64,000 nucleotides of DNA from Macrotis lagotis (GCF_037893015.1 NC_133666.1:618002974-618066973), one strand, 5' to 3'. Counted from the stretch's first letter, positions 11,801-22,015 are shown. Numbers and translations: made by a program. The notes: a model not told the origin generated them from the sequence alone.

Positions 11801-11900
11801 CTGGTCCTCCTCCCATTTTTCCTGATTTTTTCTGTTGAGTTTTGTCATTCTTGGTTTCTTTGAATTCCCTAGTTCCTTCTCCTGAGGATTTTCTCTTTTT
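11801..11900 (-). CDS. Unidentified minus-strand gene, exon A
   Basis: On the minus strand an acceptor (tttttctttgaag) and a donor (CCAG then GTATGG) bound 100 bases. The frame with no stop takes one base to finish a codon from an upstream exon and then reads 33 codons, from KRENPQEKELGNSKK through PRMTKLNRKNQEKWEEDQ. The segment is strongly charged (K, R, E), as in a linker or coiled coil. It contains an ATG (MTKLNRK) that could be the true start if upstream exons are untranslated. It ends in phase 0, matching exon B. I do not recognise the protein. Confidence 0.55.
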
Positions 11901-12254
11901 CTTCAAAGAAAAATTAAATCTGATTTTAAAAAATCAACTGCAGATACAATGTTAAAATGGTTCCTTTGGCTGAAAGCAGCACTGATACTTCTATGGAAAG
12001 GGTCAAAAATCTTTCATTTTGTTCTTACCTGATAACCATGATGAATATAGCAACTTCTAGAAATTACTGTGCATTGATTCATATAACAGAAGGCCTCTAA
12101 AGTTATCACAATGATGAATCAATCATATCAGTCAATGCAGTGTCTACAATTATCTTTAACTATATGCCCTATTAGGAATGCCTTAAACTCATTATGTCTA
12201 AAACTGAATTTAATATTGCTTTCTGCCCCTAAACCAGCCTAACTTCCTTATTAC

Positions 12255-12403
12255 TTTTTTGTGTGTTTTTTTTGCAAGGCAATGGGGTTAAGTGATTTGC
12301 CCAAGGTCACACAGCTAAATAAATGTCTGAGCCTGCATATGAACTCAGGTCCTCCTGACTGCAAGGTCAGTGCTCTGTCCACTGCACTACCTAGCTACCT
12401 TTC
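12255..12403 (-). mobile_element. WSINE1-like SINE
   Basis: Antisense SINE: tttgcaaggcaatggggtta, tcacacagctaa, ccactgcactacctagctac. Confidence 0.85.
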
Positions 12404-12424
12404 TTCATTCATCTTAATTTCCTA

Positions 12425-13150
12425 GACACCCAGACTTGAAACTTAGGTATCATACCTGACTTCTCATTTATCTCATTCCTGTCTTCAATCTGCTGTCAAG
12501 TCCTATAGATTTTAGCTTCATGTATCTCTCTCATATGCCCCAGGCTCTCCTCTGACACTGCTACTACCCTTCTGTAGACCCCTCATCACATCACTTAGAA
12601 AGTCTGCTGGTGAGCCTACCAAAGTCTTTTTCCATAGTAGTTCATTTTCTATTTAGCTGTCAAAATGATTTTCCTAAAATTCATGTCAACCACAGCTCCC
12701 ACCCCAGCTCCTGCCTCAATAGACTCCAATGGCTTTCTGTTACCCCTAGGATCAAATATAAAATCCTGTTTGGTAATCTTTTATAACCCGTCAGCCCCAC
12801 ACCCTTACCTTTCCGTCTTTCTCATATCCACTGACACTGCAAAACAGAGATACTGACCTTCTTGCTATTCCTTAAGCAAGACACACTCTGAACATTTTCA
12901 CCAGCTGTCCCTCATGCCTAGAATCCCCCCCCACCTTTCTTCAAGTCTTAACTAAAATCCCACTGACAAAAAGCTTTTTCAAACTCCTTTACTGCTAATG
13001 ATTTCTTTCTATCGATTACATAAAATTTATCATATATATGTAAACAGCTATTATACAGCTTGTTTGTGCATTGTCTCTCCCATTAGACTGTAAGCTTGAC
13101 AGAAGCAACTGATTTTTGCCTTTCATTGTCGCTGCCTAGCACCGAGCACA
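12425..13150 (+). mobile_element. LINE2, 3' region
   Basis: Runs from a tail of ORF2-like sequence through gttacccctaggatcaaata to the L2 end (cccattagactgtaagcttg). The LINE2 3' signature is clear although diverged. Confidence 0.7.
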
Positions 13151-13154
13151 GACC

Positions 13155-13400
13155 TGCCACAGACACCTGACACTTACTAGCTACATGACCTTGGGAAACT
13201 CACTTAAGCCTGACTGCCTTGCATCCAGGACCATCTCCAGTCGACCGGATCCATATCTGATTACTGGACCCAGAATCCTCTGGAGGAGAAAATGAGACTG
13301 GTGACTTAGTACAGCATCCTCCTCACTCAAATCCAACTTGTCATGGCATCACCTCTCTGATGCTGTGGCCTTGTTCAGTAAAAAGGGGCAAAAAAATATC
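13155..13400 (+). mobile_element. Composite marsupial SINE (MIR-like head, long unique tail)
   Basis: The head (gacacttactagctacatga) is followed by a second module (catccaggaccatctccagt ... tctggaggagaaaatgagac ... cttgtcatggcatcacctct). The same order is found at 16650-16912. Confidence 0.65.
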
Positions 13401-13589
13401 ATCTTCATAAAAGCTTACTATCAGGCTATTATAAGTCTTTCTCATCTTGGTCTGTTGAAATCCTCCAATTTCCCTGAAAGTCTAGAGTAGGTTTCCTTAA
13501 TCTTCCTAGGAAAAAAATCCCTTCTCTCTAATGCTTCTGAATTCACCTCTCCTATGCACTAGTCCCTAACAAATAATTACAAGGACATC

Positions 13590-13815
13590 ATCAGGCTTTA
13601 AAGACTGCAAAGTGATATTTATTCATTCCCTCATTTAGGCCTCACAACAACGTTAGGTACTACAGGTGTCATTATTCCTATTTTACAGAGAAGGAAACTA
13701 AGGCTAAGAAATTTTTTAAAACATGCTTGTGGTTAAAGAGCTAGTAAGTTTCAGGGACAAGATTTGAACCCATCTTCCTGACTCCATATCTGGCACTTAC
13801 TCTACCACCTATATA
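13590..13815 (-). mobile_element. MIR/THER SINE
   Basis: Antisense: cctcacaacaacgttaggta, attttacagagaaggaaact, gatttgaacccatcttcctg. Confidence 0.7.
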
Positions 13816-14091
13816 GACCATATAATTGTTCCCCTAAGGGCATTTCTTTCAGTTCAGCATCTTATACATAGTAGATATCTTATGCATGTTTACTGAAATA
13901 TAATAAAAATCAAAACAATCCACAAAACCAGAATGACCTCACTTAAATACCTTCTGTGAATATCCTTGTGATTTACTGAAGCCTCTTTCAAATCAGGGTT
14001 TTTATAGTCTTCCATGATTTTTACAACTTATCTTTTCTTTACCCGTAATTATTCACAACTGTAAAAAAAATTGATTACATTATATAAAATT

Positions 14092-14093
<2 letters not shown>

Positions 14094-14126
<33 letters not shown>
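14094..14126. repeat. (AT)n microsatellite
   Basis: About 16 uninterrupted AT units. Confidence 0.95.
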
Positions 14127-14129
<3 letters not shown>

Positions 14130-14131
<2 letters not shown>

Positions 14132-15030
14132 TCAACTTATGGTTAGTTCAAACTGTTTCAAGGGCCATTCCTTGTAATAACAGTGTAACATATGTTGTCT
14201 ATGTGGAGTAACTAATTTTACAAGACATTAAGAATCCATCAACAGAAAACCTACTGAGATAACAGTAAAGGAATTAACCTTAAATATCTCCCGAAATTAC
14301 CAATGGCCCAATGCTCCAATCCTCATGAGCTTTTAGTCCTGATAATCTGTGAATTTCATTTATACCTGATCCCCATTACTATGTAATTAGTTTCTCTAAA
14401 AAGGACAAGTTTCAAGAACAAGTCCCTAAGAATTCTCCAAAGATTTATAGGCTGCCATTACCAAATTATTCACTACTATGATTAAGTGAATTTTATTTCA
14501 GAAGTAGGCTAATAAGGAAAAAGAGATTCTGCTTGCTAGAGCCCTTTAATAAGATGCTTGTTTGTATTAACTCCAGCAGAGAGAATGAAAGTTTTCCATG
14601 ATGGAGCTATGGCTCTAGCAATACCAGATAAAAATGGAAGAATAACCCCAATATAAACCTTTAGTATAGGAAAGCAAGGAGTGCTTTAAGGAAAAGTCAG
14701 GAAAAAGCAAAAGGTCAGAAAGTCTCTTAGGAAAGGCATTGTGAATTGGCACTATCCTAAAATAAGAGACCTAATTTCTGAAGGTTCCATGGAAAAAGGA
14801 AGCCAAAACAACTGATGCAAGTAGCACCAGAGAAAAGTTTGGTGGGACGAACTACAGGTTCTAGGAGAGAAGACACACCTCAAAAGAAATAAATTGTAGT
14901 TGGGAGAGAAAAATAGCAGACAAAAAAGGGAAAAGAGCTGGAAGTTTGGGTTTAAGAATAATAGTCTTGGAGGAAAAAAGCATTCTAAAGTAATAAGTTG
15001 ATCAAGAAGGTGCAAAGTTCTTCGATTTGT
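14130..15030. other. Sequence upstream of exon A, no exon identified
   Basis: This should lie in the first intron or introns of the minus-strand gene. No recognised repeat; increasingly purine-rich to the right. Confidence 0.4.
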
Positions 15031-15408
15031 CAGAAGAGAAGGGAAAATGAGAGAATATGGAAGAGAGGGGCAAAGTATGAGTTGGAAGGGAGGAGTGGGA
15101 GAGAAGTAAACATGGAAGAATGGGGAAAAGAGAGGGGAAACAAGAAGACGACATGGGGAAGGGGATCTGATGAACGGGGAGACGAGAGGGAAGGAAAGTG
15201 GAGGGAGAGAGGACAAAGGGAAAGGAAGGGAGGAAGATGAAAGAAAGGGGAAGGGGCAGAAGAGGAAAAGAGGTTGGAGAGGAGGGGGACAACGGGGTGG
15301 GGGGAGAGGCGAAGGGGGAAGGAAAAGCCATTACAGAAGGGGGAGGGAGGGGCAGGTGCAAAGGAGGAGGAAGGGGAGAGGAGAAAAGGTGGACGAGGAG
15401 GATGAGCG
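15031..15408 (+). repeat. Purine-rich tract next to the CpG island
   Basis: By eye roughly nine in ten bases are A or G on the plus strand for about 380 bases, with GGAAG, GAGAGG and GGGGAA motifs but no fixed repeat unit. Long open frames here on either strand are an artefact of the composition. It runs straight into the CpG island. Confidence 0.7.
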
Positions 15409-15705
15409 ACGCGGGCCGAGGGCCGCCCGCGAAGGGGAGCCCGGGCGGGCGACGAAGGAGGCCCCGCGAGGGCGCGTGCCGGGGCGCGGCCGCACGTACT
15501 CCGCCCGCGCTCTCTCTCCGCCTCCCCTGCCGGCCTGCGAGGAGCCGTCCGTCACCCGGTCCACCGTGGCCCGGGCCTGAGGTGAGGAGGACGCCTCCCT
15601 GGGTCAGCCGCACCCTACGACGGCCGAGGACGCCGATGGCGACGGCAACGCCCCGGCCTCGTCCCTTCCGAAAGCCCTCCGCCAGGCATTCGCGGGTCGG
15701 CGGGC

Positions 15706-15716
15706 TGCGCATGCGC
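15706..15716. promoter_or_regulatory. NRF1 site
   Basis: The palindrome TGCGCATGCGC is the consensus binding site of nuclear respiratory factor 1, typical of housekeeping CpG-island promoters. Confidence 0.6.
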
Positions 15717-15725
15717 CCCCGAGCT

Positions 15726-15734
15726 ACTTCCGGT
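15726..15734. promoter_or_regulatory. ETS/GABP site
   Basis: ACTTCCGGT is a consensus ETS-family (GABPA/ELK) site, 9 bases past the NRF1 site. This pairing is frequent at bidirectional or housekeeping starts. Confidence 0.55.
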
Positions 15735-15756
15735 CGGGTCTGGCCTTCCAGCTGGA

Positions 15757-15777
15757 CACGTGCGCGACCACGTGGTC
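15757..15777. promoter_or_regulatory. Paired CACGTG E-boxes
   Basis: Two CACGTG cores (15757-15762 and 15769-15774) lie 12 bases apart, about one helical turn. The second sits in a 12-base perfect palindrome (15766-15777). USF, MYC/MAX or CLOCK/BMAL-type bHLH factors bind this core; paired spacing would favour cooperative binding on one face. Confidence 0.5.
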
Positions 15778-16249
15778 CCTCCGAAGGCACCCCCCCCCGG
15801 GGGGGAGGGCTTTGCAAGGCCACCCAGGGCGATGGGCGGAGCTTAGGGAGGCTCCTCCCGGGAAGCGGATGCGGAAGGATCGGGCGGAACTGCACGGGGA
15901 GGCCGCTGGAAGCGCCCAGGCCGGTCTCGGGGGGCTGCGGGAGCGGCCTCACCCCCTGCTGAAGCGCGGTGGCGGTCCGGTGGCTCCGCTCGGGCGATCC
16001 GGAACACCCCGGTTCTGGGCAGTGTAGGCCTTGGACAGCCAGAGAAGGACCTTGAATTGAGTTTGGCCGTGGCTGCGGCGGGGGGAGAGCTCGGACGTTG
16101 CACTTGACCCCGCCTCTGAAACTGACCAGTGGCCGCCACGCCCCACGGGTCCACTTCTGCACTTGCTCAGGTTCCTCACCTGCCACAGGTGGGGGCGGGG
16201 CGGGGCAGTGGATCGCTGATCCCTCCCAGCACTAAATCTCCATCAGTGT

Positions 16250-16650
16250 TTGACCTAAAGAACTGAATAACCCCTCCCCACCCCCTACCCCCATCAAAAC
16301 TTAACAGCTGTGGTTAAGCGAGGGTGCAGACTTAATCTGTTTGGCCTCAAAAAGACAATAGGAAGAGCTACAGAGGCAGATTTAGGTTTTCTATAATGAG
16401 AATTTTCTTTCAAGAAAGAAAATGGTGCTAGTGGGAGATTTCCCATCCCTCGCTTGAATGTCTTAGAGGAACTTCTTGGTTGATTAGACACAACCAAATG
16501 GCTTCCTTCTGCGACTCTATTTTGGGGATGAGGGCAGTGAAAGATTTAATATAAACATTGAAGGTTAGTAAATAGACTAAATGTAGAGGTGAATAATAAC
16601 AATAGGTAACATTGACGTAGTTCTTTATGGTTTGTAATACTCTATAACTA
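16250..16650. other. Flank of the left CpG island, no feature seen
   Basis: Unique-looking sequence on the side away from the minus-strand gene. No exon or repeat recognised. Confidence 0.4.
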
Positions 16651-16912
16651 TCATTGGCCTTAGAGCCAGGAGGTGGGGAGTTCAAATCTAGCCTCAGACA
16701 TTTGACTCTTCCTGGCTGTGTGACCTAGGGCAAATCACTTAAACCTGATTGCCTCCCATCCGGTCGTCCTGATCCATATCCAGCCAATGGCTCCAGAGGA
16801 GAAAGTGGGGTGAGTGACTTAGCACAGCACCCCCCCACACACTCAAATCCAACACATATGCTTGTCATGGTAGCACCTCCATGATGGCCTAGTTTTCTTC
16901 AAAAATGAAGGA
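16650..16912 (+). mobile_element. Composite marsupial SINE, host of two later insertions
   Basis: Head gttcaaatctagcctcagac, second module ggctccagaggagaaagtgg, and 3' tail ttcttcaaaaatgaagga. Its tail is the target for the L1 fragment and SINE that follow, and resumes as caaacattattatag after 17161. Confidence 0.7.
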
Positions 16913-16980
16913 GGGGGGTGGAGCCAAGATAGAGACATGAAGGCAGCATTTCCCGAGAAATCTGACCCCCCCCAAACCCC
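16913..16980 (+). mobile_element. L1 5'-end fragment without a 3' end
   Basis: Sixty-eight bases start exactly like an L1 5' end (ggtggagccaagatagagac) and stop after a C-rich stretch with no 3' region. Copies of aaaaatgaagga flank it at 16901-16912 and 16981-16992. Confidence 0.65.
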
Positions 16981-16994
16981 AAAAATGAAGGACA

Positions 16995-17148
16995 GGGGTG
17001 GCTAGGTGGTACAGTGGATCGAGCACTCGCCCTGGGGTCAGGAGTAGCTGAGTTCAAATCCAGCTTCAGACACTTAATAATTACCTAGCTGTGTGGCCTC
17101 AGGCAAGCCACTTAACCCCATTTGCCTTGCAAAAACCGAAAAAATAAA
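16995..17148 (+). mobile_element. WSINE1-like SINE with target-site duplication
   Basis: Complete young SINE. Its duplication aaaaatgaaggaca is at 16981-16994 and 17149-17162; the left copy is shared with the L1 fragment. Confidence 0.9.
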
Positions 17149-17164
17149 AAAAATGAAGGACAAA

Positions 17165-17340
17165 CATTATTATAGTTATTATGCTCGCAACAATCTTGAG
17201 AGGTAGGTGCTATTATTATTCCATTTTACTAAAGGAGCGAACTAAAGCAGAATAATGTTAAGTGATTTGCCCAAGGTCATACATAACTGGATTTCAACTC
17301 AATATTCCTGATTCTAGGTTCAAACATCCTAAATCCCTCA
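17165..17340 (-). mobile_element. MIR/THER SINE
   Basis: Antisense: gcaacaatcttgagaggtag, tatta, ccattttactaaaggag, gtgatttgcccaaggtcata. Confidence 0.65.
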
Positions 17341-17384
17341 GAAATAAAAATCAACCTTAGAATATCTATACTCTGACAGTGTGT

Positions 17385-17480
17385 CTCAGCCCTGCCTCAG
17401 CCTAACATGTTTGGGGTGTTAGGGTACTTTGTTCAATTCTGGGTACCATATGTTAAGGCTATAAATAAGCTATAAATAAA
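17385..17480 (+). mobile_element. CR1/L3-type LINE fragment
   Basis: Contains gttcaattctgggtaccata, the CR1/L3 ORF2 end seen in longer copies here. Confidence 0.45.
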
Positions 17481-17491
17481 ATATTAAATAA

Positions 17492-17495
<4 letters not shown>

Positions 17496-17543
<48 letters not shown>
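17496..17543. repeat. (TA)n microsatellite
   Basis: About 23 pure TA units, a potential cruciform. Flanked on both sides by the short sequence gctataaataagct. Confidence 0.95.
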
Positions 17544-17544
<1 letters not shown>

Positions 17545-17904
17545 CTATAAATAAGCTGCAGAATCCAAGGTGGAAGAGGAAGGAAAGGAGAGAGAAAAAG
17601 GTAGACGGAGAAAAGGAAGGAGGGAGGGAGGGGGAAAGAAAGGGAGTCAGAAGGAGAGGGTGGTTGCAGCTGTTTTCTCTCTCCATCCAAGCTACTTTTC
17701 ACTATGTATGCATGGTTGACACTGTTTCTTCTGCCTCTTGTTTTGTTTCTTCTTACCTGATTTTAGGTGCAGGAGTATCAAAAGCAAAACATGTGAAGTC
17801 ATTGGCTTATGAGCTTTGAAAATTCAAAAGATCCATCAGGGAAATCCAATAACAGTAAATATTTATTAACAGATTGACAGAATGGGTGGTTAATGACTAC
17901 TTGG

Positions 17905-18150
17905 GGCAGGTAGGTGGAAAAGTGGATAGACCTGGATTCAGGAAGACTCATCTTCCTGAATTCAAATCTGGCCTCAGACACTTACTAGCTGTGTGATCCT
18001 GGGCAGGTCCCTTAATCCTATTTGCTTTACTTTTCTTAGCTGGAGAAGGAAATAGCAAACCAATCTTTGCTAAGAAAACCTCAAATGTGACCATAAATGG
18101 GTCCCAAAAAATTGGACACAACTGAAACAACTGAACAACAACAAAAAATA
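17905..18150 (+). mobile_element. Marsupial SINE with long tail module
   Basis: Head ggcaggtaggtggaaaagtg, then ggagaaggaaatagcaaacc, then ttggacacaactgaaacaac and an AAC-rich tail. Confidence 0.75.
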
Positions 18151-18539
18151 AATGTTGACTGATTAATGAAATCTTCTCTTCACTCTTATCTTTTATTCAC
18201 TTGGTATGTCTTGTTTTGTATTATTATTTTTGTCTGTCACCCTTCCACTGAAATTCTTTATCATGGGGTGAAGAGGATCCTATGTTCTCAAAAAGCTATA
18301 CCACTGGAAGTCTAGTAGGTCCTAATAAGCCAGAAAAGCTTTGAGTACTGGAAAAAGATGATTTGTCTGCCATCCAAGAAGAAAGTCCTAGGTGGGGCTT
18401 ACCACCCAAAGGCAGGCCACTAGAGGTTGAATTTTGCAGATATAATAATACACAGAGATCATCCATTATGGTTTTTCCTATCTTCATTGGTAGACGAAAT
18501 ACTTATTCTTTTGCAGTATTAATATATGAATCATATTAA

Positions 18540-18700
18540 TGATGATGATAGCTCACATTTCGGTAGACTTTAAGCTTCACAAAAGCACTTTAAATATATC
18601 ATCTACTTTGATTCCCACAGCAACCCTATGAAGGTGATATTATCCTCATTTTAAAGATGACAAAACTAAGACTAGAAGAGTTTAAGTGATTTACCAGGAG
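18540..18700 (-). mobile_element. MIR/THER SINE
   Basis: Antisense: cccacagcaaccctatgaag, tcattttaaagatgacaaaa. Confidence 0.6.
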
Positions 18701-18894
18701 GGTTGAGGAAAAGTCATTGATAATAAATCTCTAGATATTTTATCTAAACTTTGTTTTTCATCAGTCATGAACATAAAAGGGACTTGCCAGATATTTAAGT
18801 TGAGTTGTATTATCTCTATTTGATATGTTCTCTAGGGTCCATCCCATTTCTCTGAAGGTAGTAGGTACTTACCAGTTTCCACTGAAACTGAATT

Positions 18895-19110
18895 ACCTTT
18901 CTTCAAGAAGCTCACAGTCTTCTTGGGGAGATAATAAATTTGAAAAATGACCAATACTAGATAACCTGTGAATCAATGTCCAGTGAGAGATGGTCATAGT
19001 AGCTCAACATAAGGAAAGGTTCATAGGATTGGGAGAAGAGGAGTGGTCAGGGAAGGCTTCCTAAATGACATGTGATTAGGACATGAGGAGGCAATGAGGG
19101 GGTCAACTTA
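18895..19110 (-). mobile_element. LINE2 fragment, antisense
   Basis: Contains aagaagctcacagtcttctt and ggtcagggaaggcttcctaa, which are L2 3' sequence read in reverse. Confidence 0.55.
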
Positions 19111-19224
19111 GCCGAAGCATTATTTTTTGGGGGAACACAGGGTAATAAACCTAGAAAAGCAGGAAGGAATTGGAGAATGGAGGGTATATGCCCACTTACC
19201 TCTTTAGGCCTCACCTTTCAAATG

Positions 19225-19440
19225 AGGGCTTGAAAAGTAAGGTGGTAGAATAGAAAGAAGGCTGGATTTGTCATTAGACAAATTTGTTCAGTCCTGTCTT
19301 TGACACTTACTTCCTGAATGACTTTGGGGGAAATCACTTAACCTGAGACTCAATTTCCTCCTTTATAAAAAGAAAGGGCATGATTAGATAACCTTTAAGG
19401 TTCTTTCCATCTATGACTTTATAACTAAATGACATGCACA
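19225..19440 (+). mobile_element. MIR/THER SINE
   Basis: Sense: ggtggtagaatagaaagaag, gacacttacttcctgaatga, caatttcctcctttataaaa. Confidence 0.6.
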
Positions 19441-19499
19441 TGAGGTCTCTTCTAGCTCTGAGCTCTAGGATCCCATTATTTCTCTAAGTTCTGGGCTCT

Positions 19500-20060
19500 G
19501 TATTTGAGGTAATTAGACGAGTCATCCCCTTGCCTTCTTACCCCAGGGCCCATAAATCACTTGCTGTTTTTGTGACTAATGGTCAGAGAAAAGCCTTTTT
19601 ATCTATAGCTGGGCCCCACACTCTGGGCTGGGTATGTGCACAGTACAGCCCGTGCATAAAGACAGGCGTTTAATCTCCGATTTTCCTTGCGTCTGCTGGA
19701 GCCCGCATCGATGTCGAAGTCATTTCCTTCAGAGCGCCTCAGGAGCGGTAAGCAAAAACACACACCCACGAAGGTGGCATCTATCATGTGCTACTTAAAA
19801 AAGCACCATTGTCAGCAGCTGAGACACGAGCACATGGCTCAGTTGTGCTGAGATTAAAAATTAGTCATACGTGGAAAATAGAAACGGGTTTTAGGGGAAG
19901 AGGAGGCTTTGCCATCCCTGAATAATGGTCCTTCCTTGGCTTGGTAAATAAATGATATCTATTTGCTGGTGATGGGATATGTCTAAGTAGTGCTCGGATT
20001 TGGAGCAATAACCCTTCCTGGGGCTGACAGTTTGGTCAGGCAGGTGTGGAAAAATAAAAA
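19500..20060. other. Unique patch with retained CpGs, candidate regulatory element
   Basis: No repeat family is recognisable here, and CpG dinucleotides cluster at 19650-19770 in otherwise CpG-poor DNA. It contains a donor-like GCG/GTAAGC at 19748, an E-box cagctg at 19816, TGCTGAG (19848) and TTAGTCAT (19861). TGCTGA halves are compatible with MAF-type response elements and TTAGTCAT with AP-1. No coding potential is convincing. Confidence 0.35.
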
Positions 20061-20199
20061 CCTTTGCAAAATGTTGCCAGAGAGAATCTGGTCCTAGTTG
20101 AGAAAAGACAGCTCAGAGAGATGGGCCCAGAGAACCCTAATGAGAACCTCGGCACTGCCACTTGGAATGTCTCCAGTTCTTTTTATCATCCAGTAGGGC

Positions 20200-20420
20200 A
20201 GCAGTATTGCAGAGTGAACAGATATAGGTTCAAATGCCACCCTACATACTAACCAGCTTCTTGATTCCTTGCTTAGCCTCAGCTTCCTAATCTGCAAAGT
20301 ATAGATAATAGTAGTGCTTACCTCCCTCCCAGGCTGTCATGAGAATCAGATGAGATGATGTATGTAAAATACTTTACAAACATTAGCATTCTATATACAC
20401 ATCAGCTGTTATTATTTTGA
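20200..20420 (+). mobile_element. MIR SINE
   Basis: Sense MIR: gcctcagcttcctaatctgc, cttacctccctcccaggctg, gagatgatgtatgtaaaata. Confidence 0.75.
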
Positions 20421-20454
20421 GAGCACTTCTCCCTTCTCTGTTGACCTCTTCCCA

Positions 20455-20625
20455 TCCAAAAGTGGAATTGGCTGCTCTGGGAGGTGGTAGGTTCTCTCTC
20501 GCGAGAGGTCTTCAAAGATATGTTAAGTGATCTCCTTTGGGTGTGTTTCATATGGAAGTGCTTCTTCAGGCATGGGTTAGGTCAGAAGGGTCCTTTCACC
20601 TCTGAGATTCTATGGTTCTCTGATC
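20455..20625 (+). mobile_element. CR1/L3-type LINE, 3' end
   Basis: Pattern tggctgctctgggaggtggt, gaggtcttcaaaga, cctctgagattctatggttc is the CR1-family 3' end. Confidence 0.65.
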
Positions 20626-20949
20626 AGTGAAACTTTTGTCACAATATAGAAGAAACTCTGGCTCTGAAGAAGGAAGCCTTATTGTTGGAGCACAATTTCT
20701 GGCATGGTTCTATCAAGTTGGACAGATTCCTCTAGTAGAGGCCCTGCCAAGCTCAAAGACTCTAAGGTTGTCCACCAGGAGATTAATTTCTTTGACTCAC
20801 AGACTCATTGACTCACAGACCATCTAGGAGGACCTAAGGGGTTGCAATCAGCATCAGTGAAAAGATTATACCCCATATGTATAAAATTGCAGGTCTTTGT
20901 GTATTGTCTTTGTTGTCATCATGACAGAGGATGCACTAAGTTGGGAGTA

Positions 20950-21470
20950 AGAGGCAGTGGACAATGAGATATCACAGAAAGGACACTGGCTCTGGAGGAT
21001 CTAGGTTCAGAATGACCTGGGAGAAGTCATTTAACCTCTGGGTTTCTTCCAGCTCCAAATCTGCATTGTACTGAACTGGGTTTGAAACCTGGCTCTGCTA
21101 TTTACTTGAGCAAGTTGCATAACTACCTTTAACTTTCACATTTGATAGTAAACTGATATCCTATAACTCAAGTGTTTCTAATATCCATAAATAATAATAA
21201 ATAATGCCACCTCTGATCTTTGTTACCTGAGTGACTTTAGGCAATTAACCTAGGCAGTTAGGGATTGTAGTGGACTAGAATCTAGGATTTGGAATCAGAA
21301 AGACCTGAGTTCAAATCTAGCCTCACACTCTTAGGGTAATTATCTCAGTTTCTTCCTTTATAAAAGGGGATTGATAATGGCATTTTCCTCACAAGGTTGT
21401 AATATGGATCAAATAAGATCATAAATATAAAATGCTTTGTAAATCTCTAAAATACTAGTAGTAGTAGTGA
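20950..21470 (+). mobile_element. MIR/THER SINE fragments
   Basis: Two sense copies (about 20950-21060 and 21265-21470) with gacctgagttcaaatctagc, ctcagtttcttcctttataa and cctcacaaggttgtaatatg. Confidence 0.55.
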
Positions 21471-21719
21471 TAGCAATAATAATATAATATGGCTCCTGTT
21501 CTGAAGGAGGTCACAATCTAGAAAGGGATATAGGTTATATATAGGTGAAATGTATTAATTTATTTCTCACCAGCTGCCTATATTAGACTGAACTTCAATA
21601 TTATCATGTACCCACTAAACCTCTTCACTAGGAAACTCATTATTCTGTGAGTTCACATCACTTTGGTAGCCATGCTATTCGTTACCTTTAGTACTCTGAT
21701 CTGAAGGCTGGATGGATGA

Positions 21720-22015
21720 GTAAAGAACTGCCCCCAAAGCCTCTATTTCAAGATTGCTCACAGACCTGACATTTCCCCATTTCCTACCCTCTGCACCCAT
21801 TGGATTGTACTACACCACATCTTCCCCCTACCCCCTAGGGGGTATCTTCTTCCTCTCACCACCCTCTTCTCCTCATTTTCAGCTTTCTTTTGTGTGTTTT
21901 CTTCCTCCTTTAGATTGTAAACTCCTTGAGGGGAGGGGAGGGGCTGTCTTCTTCCAATCCCCAGCCCTGGTGTAGAATAGGTACTTACTAAATGTTAATT
22001 GATGGATTACTTTGT
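21720..22015 (+). mobile_element. LINE2 3' end
   Basis: Ends with attgtaaactccttgagggg and a diverged last segment taggtacttactaaatg. Confidence 0.65.

Larger units (their letters stand above)
15396..16215. promoter_or_regulatory. CpG island promoter, probably of the unidentified minus-strand gene
   Basis: CpG density jumps at about 15.40 kb and falls away near 16.22 kb, the only island in the left half. It lies about 3.5 kb upstream of minus-strand exon A, in the expected place for that gene's promoter, but its first exon could not be fixed. On the plus strand a good donor (CCTGAG/GTGAGG at 15581/15582) follows an open frame with an ATG at about 15402, so a divergent plus-strand transcript is possible. 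No TATA box was seen. Confidence 0.65.

Noticed and set aside
13951-13975. Possible 25-base upstream exon of the minus-strand gene
   Set aside because: The phase would fit exon A and the donor is fair, but the acceptor lacks a pyrimidine tract and the piece is too short to trust.
15198-15962. Plus-strand open frame of 254 codons across the same island
   Set aside because: Glycine/arginine/glutamate low-complexity product of the purine tract and island; no recognisable domain. Only the splice donor inside it is worth noting.
15002-16186. Minus-strand open frame of 394 codons across the left CpG island
   Set aside because: It starts at a GTG, is made of proline/arginine-rich CpG-island sequence followed by the pyrimidine strand of the purine tract, and has no domain.
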